NCBI GenBank assembly: GCA_963705955.1
Contig: CAVPLH010000006.1
Coordinates: 992,001 to 1,056,000, forward strand
DNA length: 64,000 nt
Reading direction: 5' to 3'
Origin: WHSW01 sp963705955
GTDB taxonomy: Bacteria > Actinomycetota > Thermoleophilia > Solirubrobacterales > 70-9
Part shown: positions 1-8,674 of the stretch, in pieces
How the letters are laid out: every line of letters begins with the position of its first letter
Position numbering within the stretch: position 1 is the first letter of the stretch
Made by a program: the position numbers and the translations under genes
The notes under the pieces: model-generated
Database searches by the model: none
What the model was told of the DNA's origin: nothing
What the model saw: the letters and a program-made list of their open reading frames with translations, nothing else

Positions 1-348
1 CTCCCACCCCCAGCCAACCGCGCCCTGCTTTTCCCAGAGGTCGTAGTCGAGCGGCCGGCCCCGCACGTAGAGCATCGCGTTCATCGAGCTCGAGCCGCCG
101 AGCGCTTTCCCGCGGGGCACGAACAGCGAACGCCCGTCGACGGCGGGCTCGGGCTCGGTCGCGTAGTCCCAATCGAGCCGGGTGTGGAACTGGTTCGCGA
201 ACGCCGCCGGGATCTTGATGTTCGGGTGACGGTCCCGGCCGCCTGCCTCGAGCAGCAAGACCCGGGCGGAGGGGTCCTCGGAAAGGCGGTTCGCCAGCAC
301 GCAACCGGCCGATCCACCTCCGACGATCACGTAGTCGGCGTCCGGCAT
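1..348 (-). CDS. GMC-family FAD oxidoreductase, N-terminal part (cut by window edge)
   Basis: This is the start of a glucose-methanol-choline family oxidoreductase, a soluble FAD enzyme that oxidises alcohols or related substrates. Only 116 codons lie in the window. The FAD-binding motif GGGSAG is at residues 10-15, the acidic residue ending the second strand is E34 (LLLEAGG), and the GMC signature PRGKALGGSSSMN is at 78-90. I prefer the ATG at 348 because a G-rich ribosome site overlaps the other in-frame ATG at 357. The catalytic His and the substrate domain are outside the window, so the substrate cannot be named. Family assignment is firm. Confidence 0.9.
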   Translation of the reverse strand, partial: MPDADYVIVGGGSAGCVLANRLSEDPSARVLLLEAGGRDRHPNIKIPAAFANQFHTRLDWDYATEPEPAVDGRSLFVPRGKALGGSSSMNAMLYVRGRPLDYDLWEKQGAVGWGWE

Positions 349-383
349 CCCGCCCATCCTACGTCCGTGCGGGCCGGTCCGGG

Positions 384-1367
384 TCAGCTCGGGCTGGCGA
401 CCTTGTCGAGCGCCGCCTGGAGCTCGTCCACTCCGAGCGCGCCCTCGATACGACTCGAGATGATCCCGTTCTTGTCGATCACGAAGGTCCACGGCTCGGT
501 CTGCAGGTGATAGGCGCGGACCTGCGGACGGAGCCCCTTGTTGGGGTCGTTCTGGTTGTAGATCTCCATGTGGATGAACGCCGCGCTGCCGGGGTTGTCG
601 CGCTTGACCTGCTCGGCGACATCGACCACCGGCCCACAGACGCGGCTCTGGCAGAGTGCCGGCGTCGCGAACTCGAGCACGATCGGCTGCTTGCCGACCA
701 CGTCGGCAAAGTCGACGTCGTGCATGTCGTCGGGCGGCACCCGCGTATCGATCTGCGAGATGTTGCCGACCTCGTCCTTGGTCGGAGTGTGGATCACCGG
801 GGCCTTGTCGCCGACCTCGGGGATCGGATCGCTGGTGTTGACGACGATGCTGGGCATCCGCACCGCCTCCGTGCTCCCGTCGCGTTCGACCAGCGCCGCC
901 AGGCGCCACTCGCCAGGCTTGTCGAGCTTCAGTTCGGCGACGTAGACGGCCTTCGCCGCGTCGGGATCGCTCGATGTCGTCTGGGCGGTGAACGCCGGCT
1001 CTGTCGCGAGGCTCTCGACCTTGCCCGGAAACGGCCCCTCGACCTTCCCGGTCGCGCCGTGCTCGGCGTAGATCGCCACGTCGGCGTCGGTGATCTGGTC
1101 GCGGTCGAGGGTGAAGACCGCGAACCCGAACCGGTTTTCGCCAACCGTGAACACGGAAGTCGCAGGCGAGACCACGAGGTCGGTGCTCGCCTGGTTGTCC
1201 GAGATCAGCTTGCTCAGCGAGCCCGCCGGGGCCGGGAAGGAGGACGCGGCCGGCGCGGTGCTGCTCTCGGCGGTGGTCGGGTCGTTCGAGCCGCAGGCTG
1301 CGACCGCGAGGGTCAGCAGACCGGTGAGCGCGATGGCGACCGACGCGCGGGAACTCGGGAACCTCAC
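384..1367 (-). CDS. Lipoprotein with C-terminal thioredoxin-like domain
   Basis: This is a predicted membrane-anchored extracytoplasmic protein of 327 residues. A GTG start at 1367 gives a basic N-terminus, a hydrophobic stretch and a lipobox ending at C25 (AVAAC). A Ser/Ala/Pro-rich linker and a beta-rich middle region follow. The last 110 residues look like a thioredoxin fold: strand IVLEFATP, then C239 and C244 in CQSRVC, a helix, and PWTFVIDKNG near residue 292 that matches the cis-Pro region of thioredoxins. The two cysteines are four residues apart, not two as in classical thioredoxins, so the redox chemistry is uncertain. It is transcribed divergently from the SDR gene. Confidence 0.75.
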   Translation of the reverse strand: MRFPSSRASVAIALTGLLTLAVAACGSNDPTTAESSTAPAASSFPAPAGSLSKLISDNQASTDLVVSPATSVFTVGENRFGFAVFTLDRDQITDADVAIYAEHGATGKVEGPFPGKVESLATEPAFTAQTTSSDPDAAKAVYVAELKLDKPGEWRLAALVERDGSTEAVRMPSIVVNTSDPIPEVGDKAPVIHTPTKDEVGNISQIDTRVPPDDMHDVDFADVVGKQPIVLEFATPALCQSRVCGPVVDVAEQVKRDNPGSAAFIHMEIYNQNDPNKGLRPQVRAYHLQTEPWTFVIDKNGIISSRIEGALGVDELQAALDKVASPS

Positions 1368-1436
1368 CGCGCGAATGCTAGACAGAGCGGCTAATCCTTC
1401 GCTAAGCGGGTTTACGGGTAGCGGAGATAGGGTGGC

Positions 1437-1451
1437 GGCTCGAATCGAGCC
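1437..1451. promoter_or_regulatory. Perfect 15-base palindrome before the SDR ribosome site
   Basis: The sequence GGCTCGAATCGAGCC has seven-base arms around a single A and ends directly before the AAGGAGG ribosome-binding site (1452-1458) of the GTG start at 1464. It lies in the divergent spacer between the lipoprotein and SDR genes. It could be an operator or a 5'-UTR hairpin; no neighbouring regulator points to either. Confidence 0.35.
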
Positions 1452-1463
1452 AAGGAGGACGAC

Positions 1464-2187
1464 GTGGCGGAACGTGCGGCGTTGGTGACGGGCGGATCGA
1501 GCGGCATCGGGCTCGCGATCGCCCGCGCGCTCGGCGAGGACGGCTACGCGGTGACGATCTCGGCCCGCAGACCCGAGAAACTCGACGCGGCAGGCGAGCA
1601 ATTGCGCTCGGAGGGCCTCGAGGTCCACTCACACCCGGCCCAGATGACCGATGAAGAGCAGATCGTCGCGCTCGTTCGCCGCCCACCGCGACCGGTTCGG
1701 CCGCCTCGACGTGCTTGTCAACAACGCCGGCGTGGGGATCGGCGAGGCGATGGATCAGATCACGACCAAGAAGCTCGATATCCAGATCGGCGCGAACCTG
1801 CGGGGCCTGATCCTCGCAACCCGCGAGTGCCTGCCATTGCTCAAGGAGGCCGGCGCCGAGCACGGCAAGGCGCTGATCGCCAACACGGCCTCGATCGCCG
1901 GCAAGAAGGGCCAGGGGTGGCTGTCCGTCTACTCGGCGACCAAGGCCGGCGTCGTCGGCTTCAGCCAGGCGACCCAGAAGGAGCACGAGAACGAGGGGAT
2001 CCAGGTGACCGCGCTCTGCCCCGGGTTCGTCGACACGAACATGACCGAGTTCATCCGCGACCACGTCGCGCCCGAGGACATGATCCGCCCCGAGGACATC
2101 GCCGAGGCGGTTCGGTTCCTGCTCGCCGTTTCGCCCGCCTGCCTGATACCCGAGATCGTCTTCACCCGGCCCGGCGAGGGGATCTAG
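1464..2187 (+). CDS. Short-chain dehydrogenase/reductase (one frameshift)
   Basis: This is a cytoplasmic NAD(P)-dependent oxidoreductase of the classical SDR family. The cofactor motif TGGSSGIG is at residues 9-16, the NNAG motif follows in the second part, and the catalytic Ser, Tyr and Lys are seen in NTASIAG and YSATKAG. The C-terminal PGFVDTNMT is typical. The gene is split: the first 70 codons are in one frame and the rest, from AHRDRFGRLDVLVNNAG, in the next. One extra base near 1678 explains this. A strong ribosome site, AAGGAGG, precedes the GTG start. The substrate is unknown. Confidence 0.85.
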
Positions 2188-2201
2188 CCCGGCGGGCGAG
2201 G

Positions 2202-2717
2202 CTAGACGCGCTCGAAGAGCTGCTGCTCGGTCGCGGTCAGCAGGTCGCCGAGCGGGCGGCTGCGCCGGATCCGGATCCGGGAATCGTCGGGCTCCGGCAC
2301 GGCGACGTCCGGCTCGGCCGCCGACTCGGCACCGCGACAGCGCGCCAGCTCGGCGCGCTCGGCGCGAATCTGGGCCGCGAGCTCGGTGATCGGCACGCGG
2401 TCGAGCGACGGATCGAGGTCCAGGCTCGAGACCAACAGGGCGCGGAGCGTGTTGACCTCGCGCCGGGTCGCGCGCCGCGGTCGCCTCGCGCCGGTGTACT
2501 CGTCCCACGCGCGGGCGAAGCTGGCGACGTTCGTGCGGCCTCCGTTTCGGTGCGCCGCCAGCATCGGGCAGACGCCGCCCGAGGCCGGATCGACGTAGGC
2601 GCCGACGATGATCCGGGTCGAGTCGATGCCGCGCAGCATCGCCTCTCTGGTTCGGATCGGCAGTCTTCCGACCGCGACCCGCAGCCGCCGCACGGGATCT
2701 CGTGATCGCCGTCGCAT
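2202..2717 (-). CDS. Conserved hypothetical protein (actinobacterial)
   Basis: This encodes 171 residues with a basic N-terminus and no signal peptide or membrane segment. The segments RGIDSTRIIVGAYVD and GVCPMLAAHRNGG followed by FARAWDEYT look like a compact conserved core that I recognise from other Solirubrobacterales proteins without known function. The C-terminal half is helical and rich in Arg, Ala and Glu. It converges tail to tail with the SDR gene, 14 bases apart, and diverges from the glycosyltransferase gene. I cannot assign a role. Confidence 0.65.
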   Translation of the reverse strand: MRRRSRDPVRRLRVAVGRLPIRTREAMLRGIDSTRIIVGAYVDPASGGVCPMLAAHRNGGRTNVASFARAWDEYTGARRPRRATRREVNTLRALLVSSLDLDPSLDRVPITELAAQIRAERAELARCRGAESAAEPDVAVPEPDDSRIRIRRSRPLGDLLTATEQQLFERV

Positions 2718-2813
2718 CGTGACAATGGTGCGCGAGGTGAGGCACTCGGTCAATACGCGCGACGGCGCGGGAAACGGATCTTGCAGCGGCCGGGCGTCGC
2801 GTCGCGGTCCCGG

Positions 2814-4010
2814 ATGAGCCCGGGCCGCTTCATGGTCGCGGCCTTCGGGGACGCGGGGCATGCCTTCCCGGCGATCGGCCTGGCGAGAGCGCTGGCCGGG
2901 CGCGGCCACGAGGTGCTCGTCGAGACCTGGGAGCGGTGGAGCGCGGCGGTCGACGGCGCCGGCCTCGAGTTTGCCGCCGCCGAGGAGTACACGACCTTCC
3001 CCCCACCGGGCCCCGACCCCGCGGACGGCCCGTCGGCCGCCGACGCCGCGCTGGCGCTGCTGCCGATGGTCGAGTCGGAGCGCTTCGACGTCGTGGTCAG
3101 CGACATCCTCACCGTCGCCCCGGCGCTCGCCGCGGAGCGCGCCGGGCTGCGCCGCGCGACGCTGATCCCGCACGTCTATCCGGTCAGCGATGCCGGGATG
3201 CCGTTCTTCGCCTTCGGCGCCTTGCCGCCGCGCACGGCGCTCGGCCGCGGCCTCTGGCGGGCGGCGCTACCGGCGCTCGTCGGCGGCCTGCGGCAGGGGC
3301 GGGACGAGATGAACGAGACGCGGGCGCTCGTCGGGCTGCCGCCCGTCGAGCGCTTTCACGGTGGGATCTCCGAGCAACTGGCGATCGTCGCGACATTCCC
3401 CCAGCTCGAGTACGGCCGCGACTGGCCGGCGCACGTTCACGTCACCGGGCCGATCGAATTCGAGCTCCCCTACCCCGATGTCGAGCTCCCCGAGGGCCAC
3501 GGTCCGCTCGTCCTGGTGGCGCCGTCGACCGCCCAGGATCCCGAGTGCGAACTCGTCCGGGTGGCGCTCGAGGCGCTCGCCGACGAGCCGGTGCGCGTGC
3601 TGGCGAGCACCAACCGCCGCCTGCCCGCGGAGCTTTCGCCCCTGCCGACCCCGGCGAACGCCGTGGTCGTCGACTGGCTCAGCTACTCGCAGGCGATGGG
3701 CGCCGCCGACCTGGTGATCTGTCACGGGGGGCACGGGACGGTCGCGCGGGCGCTCACCGCCGGCGTCCCGGTGCTCTGCTGCCCCGCCGTCGGCGACATG
3801 GCCGAGAACGGAGCGCGCGTCGCGTGGTCGGGCGCCGGACTGATGCTGCCCTGGCGGCTGCTCGGCCCGCGGACCCTGCGGCTCGCCGCCCGCAGGCTGC
3901 TCGGCAACCCGGGCTTCGCGGCTCGTGCGACGGAGATATCGGCCTGGGCGGCGGGGCACGCGGGCGCGGAGCGCGGGGCGCAGCTGGTCGAGGAGCTGGC
4001 ACGCGGCTGA
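2814..4010 (+). CDS. Glycosyltransferase, GT-B fold (MGT/UGT type)
   Basis: This is a cytoplasmic nucleotide-sugar-dependent glycosyltransferase of the macrolide/UGT type (GT1), about 398 residues from the ATG at 2814. An earlier in-frame start at 2781 is less likely because homologues begin just before FMVAAFGDAGHAFPAIGLA, the N-terminal acceptor-domain signature. The C-terminal half has the donor-binding region: WLSYSQAMGAADLVICHGG then GTVARALTAGVPVLCCP, with the His-Gly-Gly-His that contacts the diphosphate. The acceptor is unknown. No biosynthetic cluster surrounds it. Transcription ends at the hairpin at 4017. Confidence 0.85.
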   Translation: MSPGRFMVAAFGDAGHAFPAIGLARALAGRGHEVLVETWERWSAAVDGAGLEFAAAEEYTTFPPPGPDPADGPSAADAALALLPMVESERFDVVVSDILTVAPALAAERAGLRRATLIPHVYPVSDAGMPFFAFGALPPRTALGRGLWRAALPALVGGLRQGRDEMNETRALVGLPPVERFHGGISEQLAIVATFPQLEYGRDWPAHVHVTGPIEFELPYPDVELPEGHGPLVLVAPSTAQDPECELVRVALEALADEPVRVLASTNRRLPAELSPLPTPANAVVVDWLSYSQAMGAADLVICHGGHGTVARALTAGVPVLCCPAVGDMAENGARVAWSGAGLMLPWRLLGPRTLRLAARRLLGNPGFAARATEISAWAAGHAGAERGAQLVEELARG

Positions 4011-4016
4011 CTACGC

Positions 4017-4042
4017 AAAAAACCCGCTTTGCGGGCTTTTTT
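4017..4042. terminator. Bidirectional rho-independent terminator
   Basis: An A-run, the stem CCCGC/GCGGG with loop TTT, and a T-run lie between the end of the glycosyltransferase gene (+) and the 3' end of the tRNA (-). The A/T flanks give a U-tract in either direction, so it can end both transcripts. It is the clearest terminator in the window. Confidence 0.9.
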
Positions 4043-4045
4043 AAG

Positions 4046-4129
4046 CTCCGGGGGTGGGACTCGAACCCACACGCCCTTTCGGGCAACAGATTAACAGTCT
4101 GCCGCGGCTGCCAATTTCGCCACCCCGGA
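4046..4129 (-). tRNA. tRNA with anticodon GUU (Asn), unusual long variable arm
   Basis: The 84-base gene folds into a full cloverleaf. The acceptor stem TCCGGGG pairs with CCCCGGA, followed by discriminator G73 and no encoded CCA. The D stem is GCG/CGC. The anticodon stem GCAGA/TCTGT carries loop CTGTTAA, giving anticodon GUU. The T arm is GTGGG-TTCGAGT-CCCAC. U1:A72, G73 and the anticodon loop fit tRNA-Asn. The variable region is 15 bases, with a GCCC-GAAA-GGGC hairpin, and the D-arm text GTGGCGAAATTGGCAG is like tRNA-Leu. Ordinary tRNA-Asn has a short variable loop, so this is a class II body with Asn identity elements. Confidence 0.93.
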
Positions 4130-4144
4130 CCGTGTGCAATCGGA

Positions 4145-4163
4145 CCTCGCCACGCGGGCGAGG
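4145..4163. terminator. Hairpin between HNH gene and tRNA
   Basis: CCTCGCC and GGCGAGG pair around a five-base loop, 16 bases beyond the HNH stop codon and upstream of the tRNA. There is no U-tract. It may end HNH transcription or be a processing hairpin. Confidence 0.35.
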
Positions 4164-4179
4164 CTCGCTGTCGGTCAGT

Positions 4180-4863
4180 CTAGGACACGCTTGCCACGCC
4201 CGCCTCGACCAGCGCGTGGCAGTTCGCGCACAGAAGAACGCACTTCGCGGCCTCGGCCCGTGACCGATCGACCGCGATCGTCACGCCCTTACGGCTGATC
4301 GCGAATTCCTTCTGCGCCGGGTCGAGATGGTGAAATTGCAGGGCACTCGGATGTTGATCGAATCCGCAGCGCACGCACCGGCCGCCGGCCTCGTCGACCA
4401 GCGATCGTTTGACCCTGCGCCTGCGGCGAACCACCGCCTCGGTGTTGCAACGGGCGCAGCGATATCTCCCGTTCGAGAAGACCAGGAAGTCCCGGTCGCC
4501 GTGACGGCGACAGGTTCCCGTGAAGCGCGTCTTCCCGGACTCCAGTGCCGCCAGCGCCTTGGCGCGGTTTCCGCGATGGCGCGTCAGCTCAAGGCCGTAC
4601 CTTCGAAGCCAATGTCGGACCGTCGAGGGGCTCCGCTCGAGCTCGTCGGCGACCTCCTGGAGGGTGGCGCCGGTGGCGATCAGAGGCGCGAGCTGCTCTC
4701 GGGTCAGGCCGCCGCGCGGAGCGTACTTCCGCTTGCCGTTGGCAACCAACCCATGCTTCTTCACCCAATAGCCGACCGTTGACGGATCGCGATCGGTCAG
4801 TGCTCCGATCTCGGGAAGCGACATTCCAGCCTCCAGCCAACCCCTCAGCAGGTCTCGATCCAT
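4180..4863 (-). CDS. HNH endonuclease with two N-terminal helix-turn-helix units
   Basis: This is a predicted sequence-specific DNA endonuclease of 227 residues. Two helix-turn-helix segments occur near residues 13-36 (SLPEIGALTDRDPSTVGYWV) and 65-88 (TLQEVADELERSPSTVRHWL). A cysteine pair follows in CARCN (136-139). The HNH domain is at the end: CVRCG (163-167), H178-H179 before LDP, and LCANCHALVE with N214 and H216. This layout resembles homing-type or solitary HNH proteins common in actinobacteria. It sits between the tRNA and dnaG with no partner methylase, so a restriction system is not supported. Confidence 0.85.
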   Translation of the reverse strand: MDRDLLRGWLEAGMSLPEIGALTDRDPSTVGYWVKKHGLVANGKRKYAPRGGLTREQLAPLIATGATLQEVADELERSPSTVRHWLRRYGLELTRHRGNRAKALAALESGKTRFTGTCRRHGDRDFLVFSNGRYRCARCNTEAVVRRRRRVKRSLVDEAGGRCVRCGFDQHPSALQFHHLDPAQKEFAISRKGVTIAVDRSRAEAAKCVLLCANCHALVEAGVASVS

Positions 4864-4925
4864 GAGGTCATTGTGGGGCCTTTGGCGGACGGGAAAACGA
4901 ACGTATGTTCCCGTATGAGTCGCCC

Positions 4926-6702
4926 CTACGACTGAGCTCGGGCGATCTCTTCGGTCAGCTCGGCGCGGATGCGCTGAAGCTCGACCGGGGGGCTCGCACC
5001 GTCGCCTTCTGCGGTGGCGATCCGGGTCTCGATCACGGCGAGCTTGAGCTCGAGGAAGCTGAGCTCCATCGCCTCTCGGCTGGCCGGCTCGCGATCGGCC
5101 TGCATCATCACCTGGGTCAGGTACGCGAGCAAGTCATCATCGTCGCGCCCCAGTCCTCGCATCGGCTCCTCGAGGTGACCGCCGAGCCATTCCCGCGCTC
5201 GGGCGGCCGTCGGCGAGGAGAAGTGCTCGTCCGTCAGTCGATCGAGGATCTCGCGGCCCTCCGCCGGCAGCTTCACGCACATCGCGAGCAACCCCAGCTC
5301 CCGACGCTCCCGGGTGCTGAGCTGGCGTGGCGTCTCCGGCTTGGCCACATCGCCCGAGCCCGCGGTCTCGGTGTGCGGATTCGCGTCCCGCCCCCGCCCC
5401 GACCGCCGCAATCCGCCGGCCGACCAGCCCCGGGTCCGCGTCGAGCCTGTCGCCGACTTCGCGCGTCAGCTCCTCGCGCGTGATCGAGTCCGGCATCGCG
5501 GCGATCACGCCGACGACCTCGTCCAGCGCCCGGTCGCGGCCCGACGGCGAGGAGAGGTCGGCGTCGTCGAGCAGCGTCCTGGTGTGGAACACCGGCAGGT
5601 CCTCGGCGGCGTCGATCGCTTCCCGGAACGCGGTCGCGCTCGCCCCGTCGCCGCCGACGAGCAGGTCCGCCGGGTCCTCGCCCTCGGGCATCCGCGCAAC
5701 CCGTAGCCGCAGCCGCTTACCGCCGACCGCCTCGGCGCGCAGCATCGCCTCGCGCCCCGCACGGTCGGCGTCGAGCGCCAGCACCGCCTCGTCGGCGTAG
5801 GCGCCCAGCAGCTTCACCTGCTCCGGGGTGATCGCCGTCCCCATGATCGCGACGGCGTCGCGGATCCCCGCCTGGTGGCAGGCGAGAACGTCGGTGTAGC
5901 CCTCGACGACGACCGCCCTGCCCTGCTTGACGATCTGCGGTCGCGCCCGCTCGATCCCGTACAGGGTGCGCCGCTTGCGGTAGAGCTCACCCTCCGGCGA
6001 GTTCACGTACTTGGGTTTCTGATCCGGCTGCAGTGCGCGGGCTCCGAACCCCTGGACGCGGCCCCGGGCGTCGCGGATCGGGAACACGATCCGCGAGCGA
6101 AAGCGGTCGTAGTGGCCCTTGCCCTTCTGGCTCTTCAGGATCAGCCCGGCGGCCTCGATCTCCTCGACCGAGTAGCCGGCCCGCTGGCCGCGTACGAGCA
6201 CCGTGTCCCACGTCCCCGGCGCGCAGCCGACCCCGAAGTCGACCAGGATCTCGTCGGTGAGCCCCCGGCCGCGCAGGTACTCGCGGGCCTTCTCGGCCTT
6301 CGGCCCGTCGCGAAGGAAGCTCGCATAGAAGCTCGCCGTTCGCTCCAGCAGCTCGGCGAGCCGCCCGCGCCATCGCCGCAGCTCCTCCTCCCTCGGGTCC
6401 TCCGCCTCGCGGGTCAGCTCGACGCCATACCGCTCCGCGAGCGCCTCGACCGCCTCCGGGAACGAGAGCCCCTCCTTCTCCTCGACGAACTTGATCACGT
6501 CGCCACCGACCCCGCAGCCGAAGCAGTGGTAGAGCTTCTCGAGCTGATCGACCGAGAACGATGGGCTGCGCTCGTCGTGAAACGGGCACAGCCCGGTGAA
6601 CCTGTTTCCCGAGCGGCGCAGGTCGGTGTAGGCCGAGATCACCTCGACGATGTCGCTCGCGTCCTTGACTCGCTCGACGCTGTCGCCCGTGAACCGGCTC
6701 AC
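4926..6702 (-). CDS. dnaG: DNA primase DnaG (one frameshift)
   Basis: This synthesises RNA primers at the replication fork. The CHC2 zinc-binding domain has C39, H42, C60 and C63. Next is the primase core with the TOPRIM motifs VVVEGYTDVLA and LALDADRAG. The C-terminal region, which binds DnaB helicase, is helical and ends at 4926. The frame breaks near 5398, in a G-rich run just after GLVGRRIAAV; the last 160 residues continue in the next frame. Across the break the protein is about 590 residues, the normal size. Primase is essential, so a single-base sequence error is the simplest explanation. Confidence 0.92.
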
Positions 6703-6754
6703 CGGCTCGACCCCGCCGCACGCGGGACCCGAACGAGAGCACCCGGGAGGCGGT

Positions 6755-7807
6755 TCAAAGCCGCGACTCCTCGGGCAGGGCGAGGCGCCTGAAGGTCGAG
6801 ATCGCGAAGCGGTCGGTCATCCCGGCGATGTAGTCGGTGACCCGCTGCATCTCGTCCGCGCTCGCGTCCCCGCCGCTCACCAGGCTCGGATCATCGAGGT
6901 AGTGGTCGAAGAGCCCGCTCAGCGTGCGGCGAACCCGATCGTGCTCGCTGCGCGCTTCCGGCGCCAGGTACACGCTCTCGAACATGAACTTGCGCAGCCG
7001 CAGCATCGCCATTCCGACCTCCTCCGTCTGGGCGATGTCGCCGCGCCGGCTCGAGGTCTCGATGATGTCCCTGACGAGCGTGTCGATCCGCGCCGATCCG
7101 GTCGGGCCGAGGAGCTCGATCTCGTCCGCGGGCAGGTCGGCCTCGGCGAGGATCCCGGCCCTGACCGCGTCGTCGATGTCGTGGTTGATGTAGGCGACCC
7201 GGTCGACGAGGCGGACGATGCGCCCCTCGAGCGTCGCGGGGCGCGCGGAGCCCGTGTGGTTGAGGATCCCGTCGCGGACCGGCTCGGTGAGGTTGAGCCC
7301 GCGGCCGTCGCGCTCGAGCGTGTCGACGACCCGCAGCGAATGGATGTTGTGCCTGAAGCCGGCTGCACCGCGGTCGCGCAGCGCCTCGTCGAGCGCTTCC
7401 TCGCCGATGTGCCCGAAGGGCGGGTGGCCGAGATCGTGCCCGAGCCCGATCGCCTCGGTCAGGTCCTCGTTCAACCCCAGCGCCCGGGCGACCGTGCGGG
7501 CGATGAAGCAGGTCTCGAGCGTGTGCGTGAGCCTGGTCCGGTAGTGGTCTCCCTCGGGCGCGATGAACACCTGCGTCTTGTGCTTCAGACGGCGGAAGGC
7601 CTTCGAGTGGGCGATCCGGTCGCGGTCGCGCTGAAACGGCGTCCGGACCGGGCTGTCGGGCTCGGGCTCGCGCCGCTGCGCCGGATACGAGCGGGTCGCC
7701 CGCTGCCACAGATACGCCTCCTCGGACGCGCGGACGCGCTCCTCGAGCGGGATCGCCGCGGGCAGGGCCGCGGCGTCGTCGGACGCTTGAACTCGGGTTT
7801 CGGACAC
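6755..7807 (-). CDS. dgt: dGTP triphosphohydrolase-like HD-domain protein
   Basis: This hydrolyses dNTPs (typically dGTP) to the nucleoside and triphosphate, helping to control nucleotide pools. The HD metal site is visible in RLTHTLE and GLGHDLGHPPFGHIGE, with the later LVDRVAYINHDIDDA adding the last Asp. RRLKHKTQVF near the N-terminus is a family hallmark. I choose the GTG at 7807, which has a purine-rich site in front of it; an in-frame ATG at 7879 would add 24 residues without family similarity. The gene lies 52 bases upstream of dnaG, an arrangement common in actinobacteria. Confidence 0.88.
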   Translation of the reverse strand: MSETRVQASDDAAALPAAIPLEERVRASEEAYLWQRATRSYPAQRREPEPDSPVRTPFQRDRDRIAHSKAFRRLKHKTQVFIAPEGDHYRTRLTHTLETCFIARTVARALGLNEDLTEAIGLGHDLGHPPFGHIGEEALDEALRDRGAAGFRHNIHSLRVVDTLERDGRGLNLTEPVRDGILNHTGSARPATLEGRIVRLVDRVAYINHDIDDAVRAGILAEADLPADEIELLGPTGSARIDTLVRDIIETSSRRGDIAQTEEVGMAMLRLRKFMFESVYLAPEARSEHDRVRRTLSGLFDHYLDDPSLVSGGDASADEMQRVTDYIAGMTDRFAISTFRRLALPEESRL

Positions 7808-7907
7808 CTCGCAGAGAGCATAGGCCGAGGCCGGACGAGCGAACGCGCACGCCTCCGAACCGTGCGCCTGTCGCGACATTCACGGCACGACCTGCCTGCG
7901 TTCCGGA

Positions 7908-8645
7908 TCAGGCGGCGGCGCGCAGCTGAACGTGAGCGTGATGCTCGAGCGTCTCGGTGATCGCCCGTTCGACCTGGCGCAGATCCCGGGGGCCGGCGGT
8001 GGGCGCCTGAGCCAGCGGGCGGCCGAGCGCCTCGACCATGAACAGGTGCGCGTCGGCGGAGAGCGGGAATCCACCACAGGCGTCGCAGACGACGCCGCCG
8101 GCCGCGCCCGAGAAGCCGGCCAGCTCCCCGCCCTCGCCGCAGCGCGCGCAGCTCGCGAGCTCGGGGCTGAAGCCGGCGGCGAGGGCGAGCTTGAGCCGGA
8201 AGGCGAGCGCTGTGGCGAGCCCGACCGCCCCGTCGGCGCTGCCCTCGCCGTCGAGCGACTCCGAGCCGTCGAGGATCGCCAGGTAGCGGCAGAGCAGGTT
8301 GTAGGCGGCGGGGTTGGCCTCCTCGCTGTCGCAGAGGCGCAGGACCGCGTCGCACGCACGCGCGGCGGCGCCGATCGCAGGCCCGCTCGCGCGCAGGTTC
8401 GGATGCGCGGCGATCGTGTGCGCCGCGGTCACGGTCGAGAGCTCGCCGCGGCCCTCGTGCAGGATCAGGTCGAGGCGGAAGAACGGCTCCAAGCGGCCGC
8501 CGAAGCGCGAGCGCGGCCGGCGCACCCCCTTTGCGATCGCTCCGATCCGGCCTCTGCCGGCGCTGTAGAGGTGCAGCACCCGATCGGCCTCGCCGTAGCG
8601 GATGCCGCGCAGGACGATCGCCTCCGTCTTGTACTTCCCGGGCAC
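7908..8645 (-). CDS. recO: DNA repair protein RecO
   Basis: This acts in the RecFOR pathway, loading RecA on single-stranded DNA. The N-terminal OB-fold begins KTEAIVLRGIRYGEADRVL. The helical C-terminal part has a zinc-type motif, CARCG and later CDAC. From the GTG at 8645 the protein has 245 residues, normal for the family. The start lies just before GKYKTEA, where homologues begin. The gene ends about 100 bases before dgt and follows the peptidase gene in the same direction. Confidence 0.9.
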   Translation of the reverse strand: MPGKYKTEAIVLRGIRYGEADRVLHLYSAGRGRIGAIAKGVRRPRSRFGGRLEPFFRLDLILHEGRGELSTVTAAHTIAAHPNLRASGPAIGAAARACDAVLRLCDSEEANPAAYNLLCRYLAILDGSESLDGEGSADGAVGLATALAFRLKLALAAGFSPELASCARCGEGGELAGFSGAAGGVVCDACGGFPLSADAHLFMVEALGRPLAQAPTAGPRDLRQVERAITETLEHHAHVQLRAAA

Positions 8646-8674
8646 TGCGCGCAGCCTGACCGGCGCGCCGGACG

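Noticed and set aside
4046..4129. Calling the tRNA Ser or Leu because of its long variable arm
   Set aside because: The anticodon loop CTGTTAA reads GUU, and U1:A72 with G73 fits Asn; LeuRS normally needs A73.
4180..4863. Restriction-modification system around the HNH gene
   Set aside because: No DNA methyltransferase or specificity subunit is adjacent; the neighbours are a tRNA and dnaG.
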